This document shows positions 24,594 to 32,179 of a stretch of DNA of 64,000 nucleotides, piece by piece. Below the pieces are notes generated by a model. The model saw only the letters and a program-made list of their open reading frames with translations, was not told the origin of the DNA and ran no database searches. Position 1 is the first letter of the stretch. Every line of letters begins with the position of its first letter. The translations under genes and the position numbers were made by a program. This DNA comes from Rhizobiaceae bacterium (lineage in GTDB: Bacteria; Pseudomonadota; Alphaproteobacteria; Rhizobiales; Rhizobiaceae): assembly GCA_029212415.1 (NCBI GenBank), contig JARGOF010000002.1, positions 72,877-136,876 on the forward strand, given 5' to 3'.

Positions 24594-25493
24594 ATGGCTG
24601 CATTGAACCGTTTGACACTTCGCCAACTACAAGCCGTACAGGCCGTTTATGAGGCTGGACGCGTTTCAGCCGCTGCAGAGCGCTTGAACATCAGTCAATC
24701 CGCGGCCAGTGTCCTTCTAGGTCAGGCTGAGGAATCCCTGGGTGCGCGGCTGTTTGACAGAACGACGCGATCGCTTGCCCCGACGAAACTGGCTGAGCAA
24801 ATCATCGGTCTGGTTTCGCGTATTCTCGGTGACATCGATACACTCGGCACCGTCGCGGAAGATATGCTTGGGTTGCAGACAGGACGCGTTCGCCTTGCCG
24901 CGACGCCGGCAACCGGCATTGCCCTGTTGCCGCACACGGTTCGGCGGTTCAAATCGGCCTATCCTCATATCTTCATCGGAATGAACGACTGTGCTCCAGA
25001 TCAGTTTTTTTCCAGTCTGCGTGAAGAGGATATTGATTTTGGACTGGGTGTACCGCCACCGGACACCGGGGAATTTCTCTATCAAACCATCCATGACGAC
25101 CCCTTGTACCTGCTGTGTCACGACGATCACCGACTGTCGGCGTATAATGCGGTCCCCTGGGCTGAGCTTGACGGCGAGCCGATTATCATTTCGCGTCGCA
25201 AATATGGTGTGCGCGAGCAGGTGCTGACAGCCATCCGGAACGCCGGCGGAAATCCGAATGTCGTCAACGAGGTTGGATTTCTTTTCAGCGCCGAATGGAT
25301 GGTCGCCTGTGGCATGGGTCTGTGCATTTACCCTTCACGGCTGGCCAAAACTGTAACAGACCGCTCTGTTCGGTTGATCCCGCTCACAGATCCGGTCATC
25401 TCCCGCAAAATTGCCATTGTCTACAAACGCGACCGGTCCATATCACCACCGGCGGCCATGCTGGTCAAAATGCTGGTGGAAGATCTTTCCTGA
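24594..25493 (+). CDS. LysR-family transcriptional regulator
   Basis: 299 residues. N-terminal HTH: LTLRQLQAVQAVYEAGRVSA then AAERLNISQSAASVLLGQAE, with LGARLFDRTTRSLAPT. The effector domain ends near LVEDLS. Divergent from the TAXI-TRAP/FAD-monooxygenase genes, it most likely controls them. The long effector domain with LLPHTVRRFKSAYPHI is standard. The inducer is probably the transported compound (inference from position). Confidence 0.92.
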   Translation: MAALNRLTLRQLQAVQAVYEAGRVSAAAERLNISQSAASVLLGQAEESLGARLFDRTTRSLAPTKLAEQIIGLVSRILGDIDTLGTVAEDMLGLQTGRVRLAATPATGIALLPHTVRRFKSAYPHIFIGMNDCAPDQFFSSLREEDIDFGLGVPPPDTGEFLYQTIHDDPLYLLCHDDHRLSAYNAVPWAELDGEPIIISRRKYGVREQVLTAIRNAGGNPNVVNEVGFLFSAEWMVACGMGLCIYPSRLAKTVTDRSVRLIPLTDPVISRKIAIVYKRDRSISPPAAMLVKMLVEDLS

Positions 25494-25564
25494 GAAGGAT
25501 TTGCACAGGTCTGCCGGATATCGAGACGTGGCCAACAAATGGTCCGCATCAAAAACAATCGGGC

Positions 25565-26164
25565 CTATTCCGGGCGCATCATCGCGAAGACCTCTTCGGT
25601 AATCGCATAATCCATATATCCAAGCCGGGCCAGCGGGCGGATGCGCGCCATGTCGAGCATGCCGTCAACGATCACATCGTCACTGATGTAGATGCCAACG
25701 ACCTCTCCGAAAATAACCTCCGAGCGGACCTTCGTGCCGTCGCGTGCGGTGAGCGGCACCACCCGGTTCAAAATGCATTCCAGGGCCACCGGTGAGGCCG
25801 CCACCCGCGGCACAGCAACGTTTCGGCATGGCGCTTTTTCAAGCCCGGCCAGTTCGAACTCATCGACGGCCTGATCAACCGCAGCCGAAGACGTGTTGAG
25901 TGCGTCTTTCAGGTCGGCGGTTGCCATATTGACCACGAATTCGCCCGTCGCCTCGATGTTCGTCTGGCTGTCCTTGCGGCCAGCGGACGAAAACATCACA
26001 AAGGGCGGGATGCCGGCGATGGCGTTGAAAAAACTGTAGGGCGCCAGATTGGCAACGCCCTGATCGGAAAGGCTGGAAATCCAGCCAATCGGGCGTGGCA
26101 CCACCAGCGATGTCCAGGGATTATGCGCAAGGCCGTGTGGCTCGCTTCGCGGATCGTAAAACAA
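25565..26164 (-). CDS. flavin reductase-like FMN-binding protein (DIM6/NTAB type)
   Basis: 199 residues from a TTG at 26164; AAGGAG lies at good distance and the opening FYDPRSEPHGLAHNP is the family N-terminus. The motif RPIGWISSLSDQGVANLAPY and SFFNAIAGIPPFVMFSSAGR marks the DIM6/NTAB flavin reductase-like family. It may supply reduced flavin to a monooxygenase or carry out a flavin-dependent step itself. Last gene of the five-gene minus-strand operon, 10 bp after the CMD-like gene. Confidence 0.88.
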   Translation of the reverse strand: MFYDPRSEPHGLAHNPWTSLVVPRPIGWISSLSDQGVANLAPYSFFNAIAGIPPFVMFSSAGRKDSQTNIEATGEFVVNMATADLKDALNTSSAAVDQAVDEFELAGLEKAPCRNVAVPRVAASPVALECILNRVVPLTARDGTKVRSEVIFGEVVGIYISDDVIVDGMLDMARIRPLARLGYMDYAITEEVFAMMRPE

Positions 26165-26174
26165 GGGTCTCTCC

Positions 26175-26786
26175 TTACTCGGCCGCAGCGGAAGGAATCG
26201 CGGATGGAAGCGAGGTTCGCGTGTCGGGCGTGCTGTTCAATTCCGAAGGTATATGGTCCGGCAAGGGAATGCCATGGGCATTGAGGGTCATTGCCACCAT
26301 GGAATAATATCCGACAAGTGCGGTTAATTCGACCACGCCCAGAACGCCCCACCGAGCGAGCACGGCCTGATAGGCGGCGTCGCCGATACGGCCGTTTTCA
26401 AGCAGCTGACGGCTGAACTCGTAGACCTCTCGCTGGTCCTCGACTGTGAATGCGGGCAGATCGCCGACCCGCAATGCCTCGATGATGTCCATGTCCAGCC
26501 CGGCTGTGCGGGCTTCGCCGGCGTGGATTGTCCATTCCAGTTCGCTGTTCCAGTGGCGGGCAGTGACCAGTATGGCCAATTCATTGAGCACGGTGGGCAG
26601 GCACGTCTCGTAGCGCAGCACCTGACCAAGCGCCTGCCAGCGGTCCGCCAGGGAGGGGTTGTGAAGCGCCGCACGCAAGGGTCCGACCAGAGTCCGGCGG
26701 GGTCCGCTGACGATCTTGTCGAACACGGCCCGCTGTGCGGCATTCATATCCTGTGGACCGGGAAGGGGAATACGCGGCTCACTCAC
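26175..26786 (-). CDS. carboxymuconolactone decarboxylase-like protein
   Basis: 203 residues from a GTG whose last bases form GTGA with the CoA-transferase stop. The CMD fold is recognised from LRYETCLPTVLNELAILVTA followed by RHWNSELEWTIHAGEARTAG and VVELTALVGYYSMVAMTLNA. There is no CxxC pair, so it is not an AhpD-type peroxidase. True PcaC enzymes decarboxylate carboxymuconolactone; this longer relative has no assigned substrate. Tight coupling to the CoA-transferase gene places it in the same pathway. Confidence 0.88.
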   Translation of the reverse strand: MSEPRIPLPGPQDMNAAQRAVFDKIVSGPRRTLVGPLRAALHNPSLADRWQALGQVLRYETCLPTVLNELAILVTARHWNSELEWTIHAGEARTAGLDMDIIEALRVGDLPAFTVEDQREVYEFSRQLLENGRIGDAAYQAVLARWGVLGVVELTALVGYYSMVAMTLNAHGIPLPDHIPSELNSTPDTRTSLPSAIPSAAAE

Positions 26787-27979
26787 TGGCTTTTCTCCCC
26801 GGTTAGTCCAAGCATGCGCATGACCTCGTCTGTGTGTTCGCCCAAAAGCGGTGGCGCGTGATCAAATGACAGTGGCGAACGCTCAAAGCGCATCGGACTG
26901 ATGACAGAGGGAACCGTGCCCGACAAAGGGTGTGGCAGGTCGCGCAGCATCTGCCGATGTTGCACTTGCGGATCGGCAAACACCATCGGAACGGTATTGA
27001 TTGGCCCACAGGGGACCTTTTGCTCGCCGAAGATTTCAATCCACGCGCTCAGGTTCTTTTCGCCAAGCCGTGCGCAGATCAGCGGATGCAAGGTGTCAAG
27101 GTTTTCCACGCGCGCGTGGTTGGTGGCATAACGAGGATCCGCGGCAAGTTCGGGCTGCCCGATGGCTTCGGAAAATCGGACAAATTGCTCATCGTTGCCG
27201 ACGGCCAATACGATATGCCCGTCGCGGACAGGAAAAACGTCCTGCGGCTGGATGTTGGGGTGTTTGTTGCCCCGACGCACCGGTGTCGTTCCGGACACAA
27301 GGTGATTCATGGCCTGATTGGCCAGCATGGCCGTCGCCACATCCAGCATGGCGACGTCGACGGTATCACCCTTGCCGCTCTGGCTTCGTTCCGCCAAGGC
27401 GGCCAGCACGGCGATCACCGAATACATTCCGGTCATGATGTCGATGATCGGCACGCCAACCTTCTGCGGCCCTCCTGCGGGCTCACCGTCCGGCGCGCCC
27501 GTGATGCTCATCAGACCGCCCATGGCCTGTATCATGAAGTCATAGGCGACATCCTTGGCCCGTGGTCCATCCTGACCGAAACCGGTGATCGAGCAGTAGA
27601 TCAGGTTGGGGTTGTCTTTCCGCAGATCCTCGGCGCCCAGACCGTAACGTTCCAGTGTGCCGACCTTGAAATTCTCCAGCAGAATATCGGACCGGGCGGC
27701 CAGCGCCCTGATCGTCGCCTGACCCTCGGGCGAGGCGAGATCGATCTCGACCGATTTTTTGCCGCGGTTGACCGACAGATAGTAGCCCGACTCCTCGGTA
27801 TCATTGCCATCGGCATCCTTCAGGTAGGGCGGCCCCCAGCGGCGTGTATCGTCGCCGACACCGGCTCTTTCAACCTTGATCACCTCGGCGCCGAGATCGG
27901 CGAGTATCTGTCCGGCCCAGGGGCCCGCCATGATGCGCGACAGGTCGAGTATGCGAATGTGTTTCAGGGGTCCGGTCAT
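26783..27979 (-). CDS. type III CoA-transferase (CaiB/BaiF family)
   Basis: 398 residues from the ATG at 27979, overlapping the GST stop; the longer frame upstream is out of family. Signatures are the N-terminal LKHIRILDLSRIMAGPWAGQ, LGAEVIKVER, the catalytic Asp segment YCSITGFGQDGP and the later GNKHPNIQPQDVFPVRDG. The enzyme moves CoA between a donor thioester and a free acid, activating an organic acid for breakdown. Substrates of this family (formyl-CoA, succinyl-CoA, citramalyl, mesaconyl) cannot be inferred from sequence. Confidence 0.93.
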   Translation of the reverse strand: MTGPLKHIRILDLSRIMAGPWAGQILADLGAEVIKVERAGVGDDTRRWGPPYLKDADGNDTEESGYYLSVNRGKKSVEIDLASPEGQATIRALAARSDILLENFKVGTLERYGLGAEDLRKDNPNLIYCSITGFGQDGPRAKDVAYDFMIQAMGGLMSITGAPDGEPAGGPQKVGVPIIDIMTGMYSVIAVLAALAERSQSGKGDTVDVAMLDVATAMLANQAMNHLVSGTTPVRRGNKHPNIQPQDVFPVRDGHIVLAVGNDEQFVRFSEAIGQPELAADPRYATNHARVENLDTLHPLICARLGEKNLSAWIEIFGEQKVPCGPINTVPMVFADPQVQHRQMLRDLPHPLSGTVPSVISPMRFERSPLSFDHAPPLLGEHTDEVMRMLGLTGEKSQ

Positions 27980-28650
27980 CAGCTGGTCTCGTATTTGAAT
28001 GCAATGGTCTTGTCGGCAGCATTGGCAGGGCCCGTGTCGTCGTTGACAATGGCGGTGGCCGCGACACAGGGGCGGGTGGTGATCGCCTTGTACCAGGCAG
28101 CCAACCCCGGGAGCGCGGTCCGCCAGCCGCAATCGGCATAACGGAAGTCCAGTTGTCCAAGGGCGCAGACCACTGCGATATGGCCAAGGCCGAAGGGCAC
28201 CCGTGAAAGATCGGCGCTCTCATTTTCCAGTGTTTCAAGCGCCGCGCGGGTCTTTGTCTCGAAGGCCGCGAGGATGATTGGGTCGGCGTTTTCCCCGCGC
28301 CCCCGTTCTGTCCGCCACAGCAGCAGAATATCCGTCAATCCGTCACCCAGAGCCTGCCAGCGCAGGTGCTTGAACCGCGTCGACAGCGCCAGCGGCAACA
28401 GATCCTCGCGCCTGGACAGGGTGATGAGATATTCGCAGATGACACGGGAATCAAAGAGCTTCACGCCATCTGCCGTGATCAGCACCGGTATCTTTCCAAG
28501 CGGATTGTCCCTGAGTATGTCCGGGTTCGGCGGTGCGGCGAAAATGGCAACGGACCTGATGCGTTCGACCTGATGCGTCAGGTTGCATTCTTCCAGAACA
28601 ATATTGACCTTGCGCACAAATGGCGACCTTGGAGACCAGTGCAGCTTCAT
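27979..28650 (-). CDS. glutathione S-transferase family protein
   Basis: 223 residues from the ATG at 28650, which overlaps the hydrolase stop. The N-terminal thioredoxin-fold begins MKLHWSPRSPFVRKVNIVLE, with the Ser-Pro-Phe site and the GSH-binding NPLGKIPVLITADGVKLFDS. An all-alpha C-terminal domain follows. In catabolic operons GSTs often act as isomerases or in thiol removal; here a maleylpyruvate-isomerase-like role is only a guess. Coupled by overlaps on both sides. Confidence 0.9.
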   Translation of the reverse strand: MKLHWSPRSPFVRKVNIVLEECNLTHQVERIRSVAIFAAPPNPDILRDNPLGKIPVLITADGVKLFDSRVICEYLITLSRREDLLPLALSTRFKHLRWQALGDGLTDILLLWRTERGRGENADPIILAAFETKTRAALETLENESADLSRVPFGLGHIAVVCALGQLDFRYADCGWRTALPGLAAWYKAITTRPCVAATAIVNDDTGPANAADKTIAFKYETS

Positions 28651-29489
28651 GTCTTGACCCTTGCGATCTTGGCGCAATTTTTGTCCAGAAAGGCGCACAG
28701 AACAGCGGTAAAGGCTTGCGGTTGTTCGAAACAGGGCACATGACCAGCCTGCGCGATGATCTGCAGGGTTGCACCGCTGATCACGGGTTTGAGCTTTGCA
28801 GCCATGCTCTCGGGCATCGCACCATCCTCGGCGCCGGCAACAAGCAGTGTCGGACAGGCAATGCGCGGCAGTTCGTCGGCAAAATCATAGTCCATCAGTG
28901 CTCTGGCGCAGGCCGCGAAGCCATCAAAGGGGGTCGCCGCAATCATCTCGATGAGACGCGCGCGGGTAGGCCCAGCGGTTCCATCCGTCAGCCAGCGATT
29001 GGCGGTCTCGGAGGCAAAGGTCTGCATGCCCGATGCCTTCGCTCCTTCGATCCTCTCGGCCCAATTGGCCGCACCACCGGGTGCCGTTTTGGCCTGCCCA
29101 TCGCACAGGACGAGTGCTTCGAAACGGTTGGCTGCACGTCTGTGGGCCGCAAGCCCTGTCGGCACGCCCATCGACAGGCCGACAAAAGTGGCGCTTTCCA
29201 CCGATGCGGCGTCCATGACAGCGAGCAGATCGTCGCCGAGGTCATCGAAGTTGATGGGCGTTTGCGGCGGGCCGGATCGGCCATGGCCTGCCTGATCGTA
29301 GCGCAGGATACGGAAACGGCCAGCCAGGGCGGCCACCTGCGCATCCCAGACCGTCAGATCTGTTGCAAGCGAATTGCTGAAGACGATCCATGGCGCATCG
29401 GCGCATTCGGGCGTCACGGTTTGCGCATAGAGGTCGTAATTCTTGCGCGCGACGCGAAGAATTCTGGGGTCGCCAGCGCCTATTGTCAT
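28647..29489 (-). CDS. alpha/beta hydrolase (3-oxoadipate enol-lactonase-like)
   Basis: 280 residues. Nucleophile elbow GLSMGVPTG (Ser), the preceding RYDQAGHGRSGPP, an acid in LLVAGAEDGAMPE and His in AQAGHVPCFEQP give a complete triad. It resembles PcaD enol-lactonases and other meta/ortho-cleavage hydrolases. First gene of the operon hydrolase-GST-CoA-transferase-CMD-flavin reductase; operator C and a candidate promoter lie about 100 bp upstream. The pairing with a CMD-like protein echoes the beta-ketoadipate pathway but no other genes of that pathway are present. Confidence 0.9.
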   Translation of the reverse strand: MTIGAGDPRILRVARKNYDLYAQTVTPECADAPWIVFSNSLATDLTVWDAQVAALAGRFRILRYDQAGHGRSGPPQTPINFDDLGDDLLAVMDAASVESATFVGLSMGVPTGLAAHRRAANRFEALVLCDGQAKTAPGGAANWAERIEGAKASGMQTFASETANRWLTDGTAGPTRARLIEMIAATPFDGFAACARALMDYDFADELPRIACPTLLVAGAEDGAMPESMAAKLKPVISGATLQIIAQAGHVPCFEQPQAFTAVLCAFLDKNCAKIARVKT

Positions 29490-29914
29490 CCTTGCCGCCT
29501 TACGTCCTTGTGTAATCCATATCCCATCGGGAATCTCTCCTCGTATCGGCCAGATTCATGCTTTGATGATGTTCACCGATTAAAAGCTAGTTATATAGCC
29601 TTTCGGAAAATGCGCAATTGGGATTTTCGGCAAAGGGCATTGTTTGCCCCATCTGCTGATGGTTCTGCGCGCTTGCCCGGATCAGGGCGGAGCATTTCAC
29701 CCAGGGTCTCTGATCCCGAGCGCGATAGTAAAATTGCGGAAAGATGTCCAGAATTCCCAGGGCTTCATGCTGACCTTGTTGAGCTTTCCGGATGCGAAAA
29801 CTGCGCGAACCCGTGTATCAGGCTCCAATGCATCAACTGCGCGCGCAGCGCTAAATCAGGTGCATCCGATGCTCCCCAGACCAGTCCTTCCCAAACGCCG
29901 CGAAGAATGGCAAA
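29490..29914. other. 425-bp region between the hydrolase operon and the thioesterase gene
   Basis: Contains operator C and a likely promoter for the minus-strand operon near 29590-29617. From about 29620 to 29914 I see no convincing gene: frames are open on the plus strand but have no family features, and no RNA structure or T-run is apparent. Confidence 0.5.
29582..29617 (-). promoter_or_regulatory. operator palindrome C and overlapping promoter of the CoA-transferase operon
   Basis: AAAAGCTA (29582-29589), GTTATA, TAGCCTTT (29596-29603) is the third copy of the 22-bp palindrome. Read on the minus strand, the spacer gives TATAAC as a -10 box. GCGCAA at 29612-29617 (TTGCGC on the minus strand) gives a -35 box with a 16-bp spacer. 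A protein on the palindrome would therefore cover the -10 region. The centre is about 103 bp upstream of the hydrolase start. Confidence 0.72.
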
Positions 29915-30328
29915 TTAGCTGGCCTGTTTCGTTCCCAGATAGCGGAATGTGCCTGTCCCGGTGGCGACGCATTGACCGCTTTCGTCCCGCACTTCACCTT
30001 CGGCAAAAAATACCCTGGTGCCACCACCGGTCACGCGGCCTTCGGCAATGAGAAGGGGGCCGCGCGCCAGCGCCAGAAAGCTGACATTGAGGTTGAGTGT
30101 GACAGCCGGGTGCATCGGAGCGCCCGTCGCTATGAAACATCCCGCCGAGCCCAGGGCCGAATCGAGCAGCGCAGCATAAACACCCCCATGGGGAACGCCC
30201 CCCGGGTTGTTGTGTTTTTCGCCCAGTTCCATTTCAAAACAGGCACGCCCCGTTTCAAAAGCCGTCATGCGAAAACCCAGGAGGTCTTTGAAGGGGTATC
30301 TGTTGTCTAGCAGGCCTGGTGATTGCAT
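29915..30328 (-). CDS. PaaI-family thioesterase (hotdog fold)
   Basis: 137 residues from the ATG at 30328, chosen because CAGGA lies at proper distance; an ATG at 30337 is possible and the longer upstream frame is not family-like. The hotdog signature is HNNPGGVPHGGVYAALLDSA, with the conserved Asn, His-Gly-Gly and Asp. It hydrolyses acyl- or aryl-CoA thioesters in the cytoplasm, often releasing CoA from dead-end intermediates of aromatic breakdown. It lies 61 bp downstream of the IclR gene on the same strand. Confidence 0.9.
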   Translation of the reverse strand: MQSPGLLDNRYPFKDLLGFRMTAFETGRACFEMELGEKHNNPGGVPHGGVYAALLDSALGSAGCFIATGAPMHPAVTLNLNVSFLALARGPLLIAEGRVTGGGTRVFFAEGEVRDESGQCVATGTGTFRYLGTKQAS

Positions 30329-30389
30329 GGTGTTCATCCTGAACCAATCGGGTTTTGATAAAACCACGTTGCTGGTGTTTCTGTTTGTC

Positions 30390-31187
30390 CTAGATGCTCG
30401 CGATGGCGAGGTTCTCGACAGCCTGAAGCAGGCGTGGGCCATAGTGATTGATGAGATTGTCCTCACGCGTGAAAAAGCTGAATCCGCCGACATTCACTGC
30501 GAAGACGCGCTTTTTGTCCGCCGACAGAAAGGGTGCTGCAATGGCGTTGATTCTGGGGTTCCAGTCTCCGAACGATGTACAAAAGCCGTATTGCGCATAG
30601 TCCTGGCGCGCCTTGTCCAGCCCCATGCGAAGCCGTGCCGTCAAATCGTCCGAAGCCTTTTCGCAAAGGCGGGCCAATATCTGTTCCTGTTGATCGTCAG
30701 GCAGCGCAACAATCACGGCGCGCCCGATGGCACTCGTCAGCAGCGGCACCTTCGCACCCAGATGAAAGGTCATCGCCATGCCTTCGCTTGAGCCATGGGT
30801 CGCCAGATAGACGACGCTGTCTCTGTGCATCTCGCCCAGGGCGGCGGCAATATTGGGGTCGTCGTCCCTTGCGAGATATTCCAATTCGTCTGCGGCGCGA
30901 TCTTTCAGGCCGGTGGCGGCGATGACCGACAGGCCCAGAGAAAGGCCTTCGACACTCAACTGATAGGCGCCATCCGGCTTGACCTGCCGCAGATATCCCT
31001 GTTTGCACAATGTATAGGCAAGGCGCGATACCGTCGCCTTGGGCAGGTTGGTGCGCAGCGACAAATCAGCATTGGTCAACAGGCGTTCCTGCGGGCTGAA
31101 GCATTTGAGAATTGCCAGCCCGCGTACCAGTGCGCTGACCTGTTTGGGGTCATCTGCGGGCAGTGACGTGGTGGCATTCTCGCGCAT
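30390..31187 (-). CDS. IclR-family transcriptional regulator
   Basis: 265 residues from the ATG at 31187; a TTG at 31223 would overlap the HxlR gene. N-terminal winged HTH at about residues 10-75: VSALVRGLAILKCFSPQE and LSLRTNLPKATVSRLAYTLC. The C-terminal GAF-like effector domain contains LTSAIGRAVIVALPDDQ and FGDWNPRINAIAAPFL. IclR proteins commonly control aromatic and carboxylic acid catabolism. It lies 23 bp downstream of the HxlR gene in the same direction, probably in one transcript with the oxygenase gene. Confidence 0.93.
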   Translation of the reverse strand: MRENATTSLPADDPKQVSALVRGLAILKCFSPQERLLTNADLSLRTNLPKATVSRLAYTLCKQGYLRQVKPDGAYQLSVEGLSLGLSVIAATGLKDRAADELEYLARDDDPNIAAALGEMHRDSVVYLATHGSSEGMAMTFHLGAKVPLLTSAIGRAVIVALPDDQQEQILARLCEKASDDLTARLRMGLDKARQDYAQYGFCTSFGDWNPRINAIAAPFLSADKKRVFAVNVGGFSFFTREDNLINHYGPRLLQAVENLAIASI

Positions 31188-31210
31188 ATGGGATTCTCGA
31201 CTTTTGAGTT

Positions 31211-32179
31211 TTATGCCTGGCAAATGCTTGCGGAGCGTGGTTGAACGCGTATGTTTCGTGGCTCAATTCTGCCGTCGCAATGATCGCAAAAGTAGTTTGC
31301 ATTAAGCAACTCCTGGCATGAATGCAACCGCATTTCAGGCGGAGGGTTGGCGTGGTTGCACCAGCGGTCGCCCCATTCGGCAAGCGATATCAGCAGTGGA
31401 AAGAACCCGTTCGCCCGTTCTTTTGCAGCATATTCGATACGCCGGCCAACCTGTGTGCTGTCGATCAGATCCAGCGCCTCAAGCCGCTCGATGCGCTCGC
31501 GCAATACGTTGGCGTTCAGGCCGGTCTGGCGTGACAGGTTCTGCAGGTTGAGGGGCTGTCGCAGCAGGTGAAACAAAATCTCGTTGCTGGGTGCATCACC
31601 CACCAGAGAGGCCGCAATGGCGCCCTTGTCGGATGACGATTTGCCGGCTGTGACCGCTGCGCCCTTGCGGCGCTTCAGCCGTGATTCATGTGCTTCCTGC
31701 GGTGGGTCGCTGGGCTGGAAGGTCACGCTGTCCGGGGTCGCCGGTTGCCGGCAATGACGGCATCGGAAGGTGGCGCCAAGCACCTTTCCGCAGGACGTAT
31801 GAATGAGATCGAAAGGCAACACATCAATCTGGGCGCGATGGGCCTCGTGCCAAAGCCAGACGGAATACATCACATTGTAAAGGTCCAGCGCCTTGGCGGT
31901 CATGGCATATTGCAGGCTTGTCTTTTTTGCCGAAATGGGACGCTTGTAGAGCAGCTCGTTTTCGCACAGATAGGTCAGGCGTTCGGCCAGCGTTTGTTTG
32001 GGGATGTTCAGGTTTTTCTGAAATTCCCCGAATTGGCGTGTCCCGTTGAACCCCTCCTTGAGGATCAGCATGGTCCAGGATTCACCGATGATTTCCAGGG
32101 CGCGACTGAGCGATGTCGCCACGCGCACCTGTTTTTGGATCTCCTGATCGCTCACCCGGTCATATGTCCTGTTTGCCAA
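31211..32179 (-). CDS. tandem HxlR-type transcriptional regulator with two Cys motifs
   Basis: 322 residues from a TTG at 32179 (GTG at 32155 is an alternative). The first HxlR winged HTH is at about residues 20-110 (LEIIGESWTMLILKEGFNGT, with FQKNLNIPKQTLAERLTYLC). The second, diverged HTH is at about 195-270. Each half ends with the same motif: HTSCGKVLGATFRCRHC near residue 130 and HSCQELLNANYFCDHC near residue 290. This C-x10-C-x2-C pattern could bind metal or sense thiol reagents. Most HxlR proteins are about 110-220 residues with one HTH, so this is an internal duplication. It overlaps the oxygenase gene by 20 bp and is a candidate binder of the divergent promoter sites at 33786 and 33941. 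Confidence 0.85.
   Translation of the reverse strand: MANRTYDRVSDQEIQKQVRVATSLSRALEIIGESWTMLILKEGFNGTRQFGEFQKNLNIPKQTLAERLTYLCENELLYKRPISAKKTSLQYAMTAKALDLYNVMYSVWLWHEAHRAQIDVLPFDLIHTSCGKVLGATFRCRHCRQPATPDSVTFQPSDPPQEAHESRLKRRKGAAVTAGKSSSDKGAIAASLVGDAPSNEILFHLLRQPLNLQNLSRQTGLNANVLRERIERLEALDLIDSTQVGRRIEYAAKERANGFFPLLISLAEWGDRWCNHANPPPEMRLHSCQELLNANYFCDHCDGRIEPRNIRVQPRSASICQA

Noticed and set aside
26175-26786. AhpD-type peroxidase
   Set aside because: The CMD-like protein lacks the CxxC pair needed for that activity.
29644-30051. 135-codon plus-strand frame in the gap before the PaaI gene
   Set aside because: Overlaps the thioesterase gene on the opposite strand; no family features.
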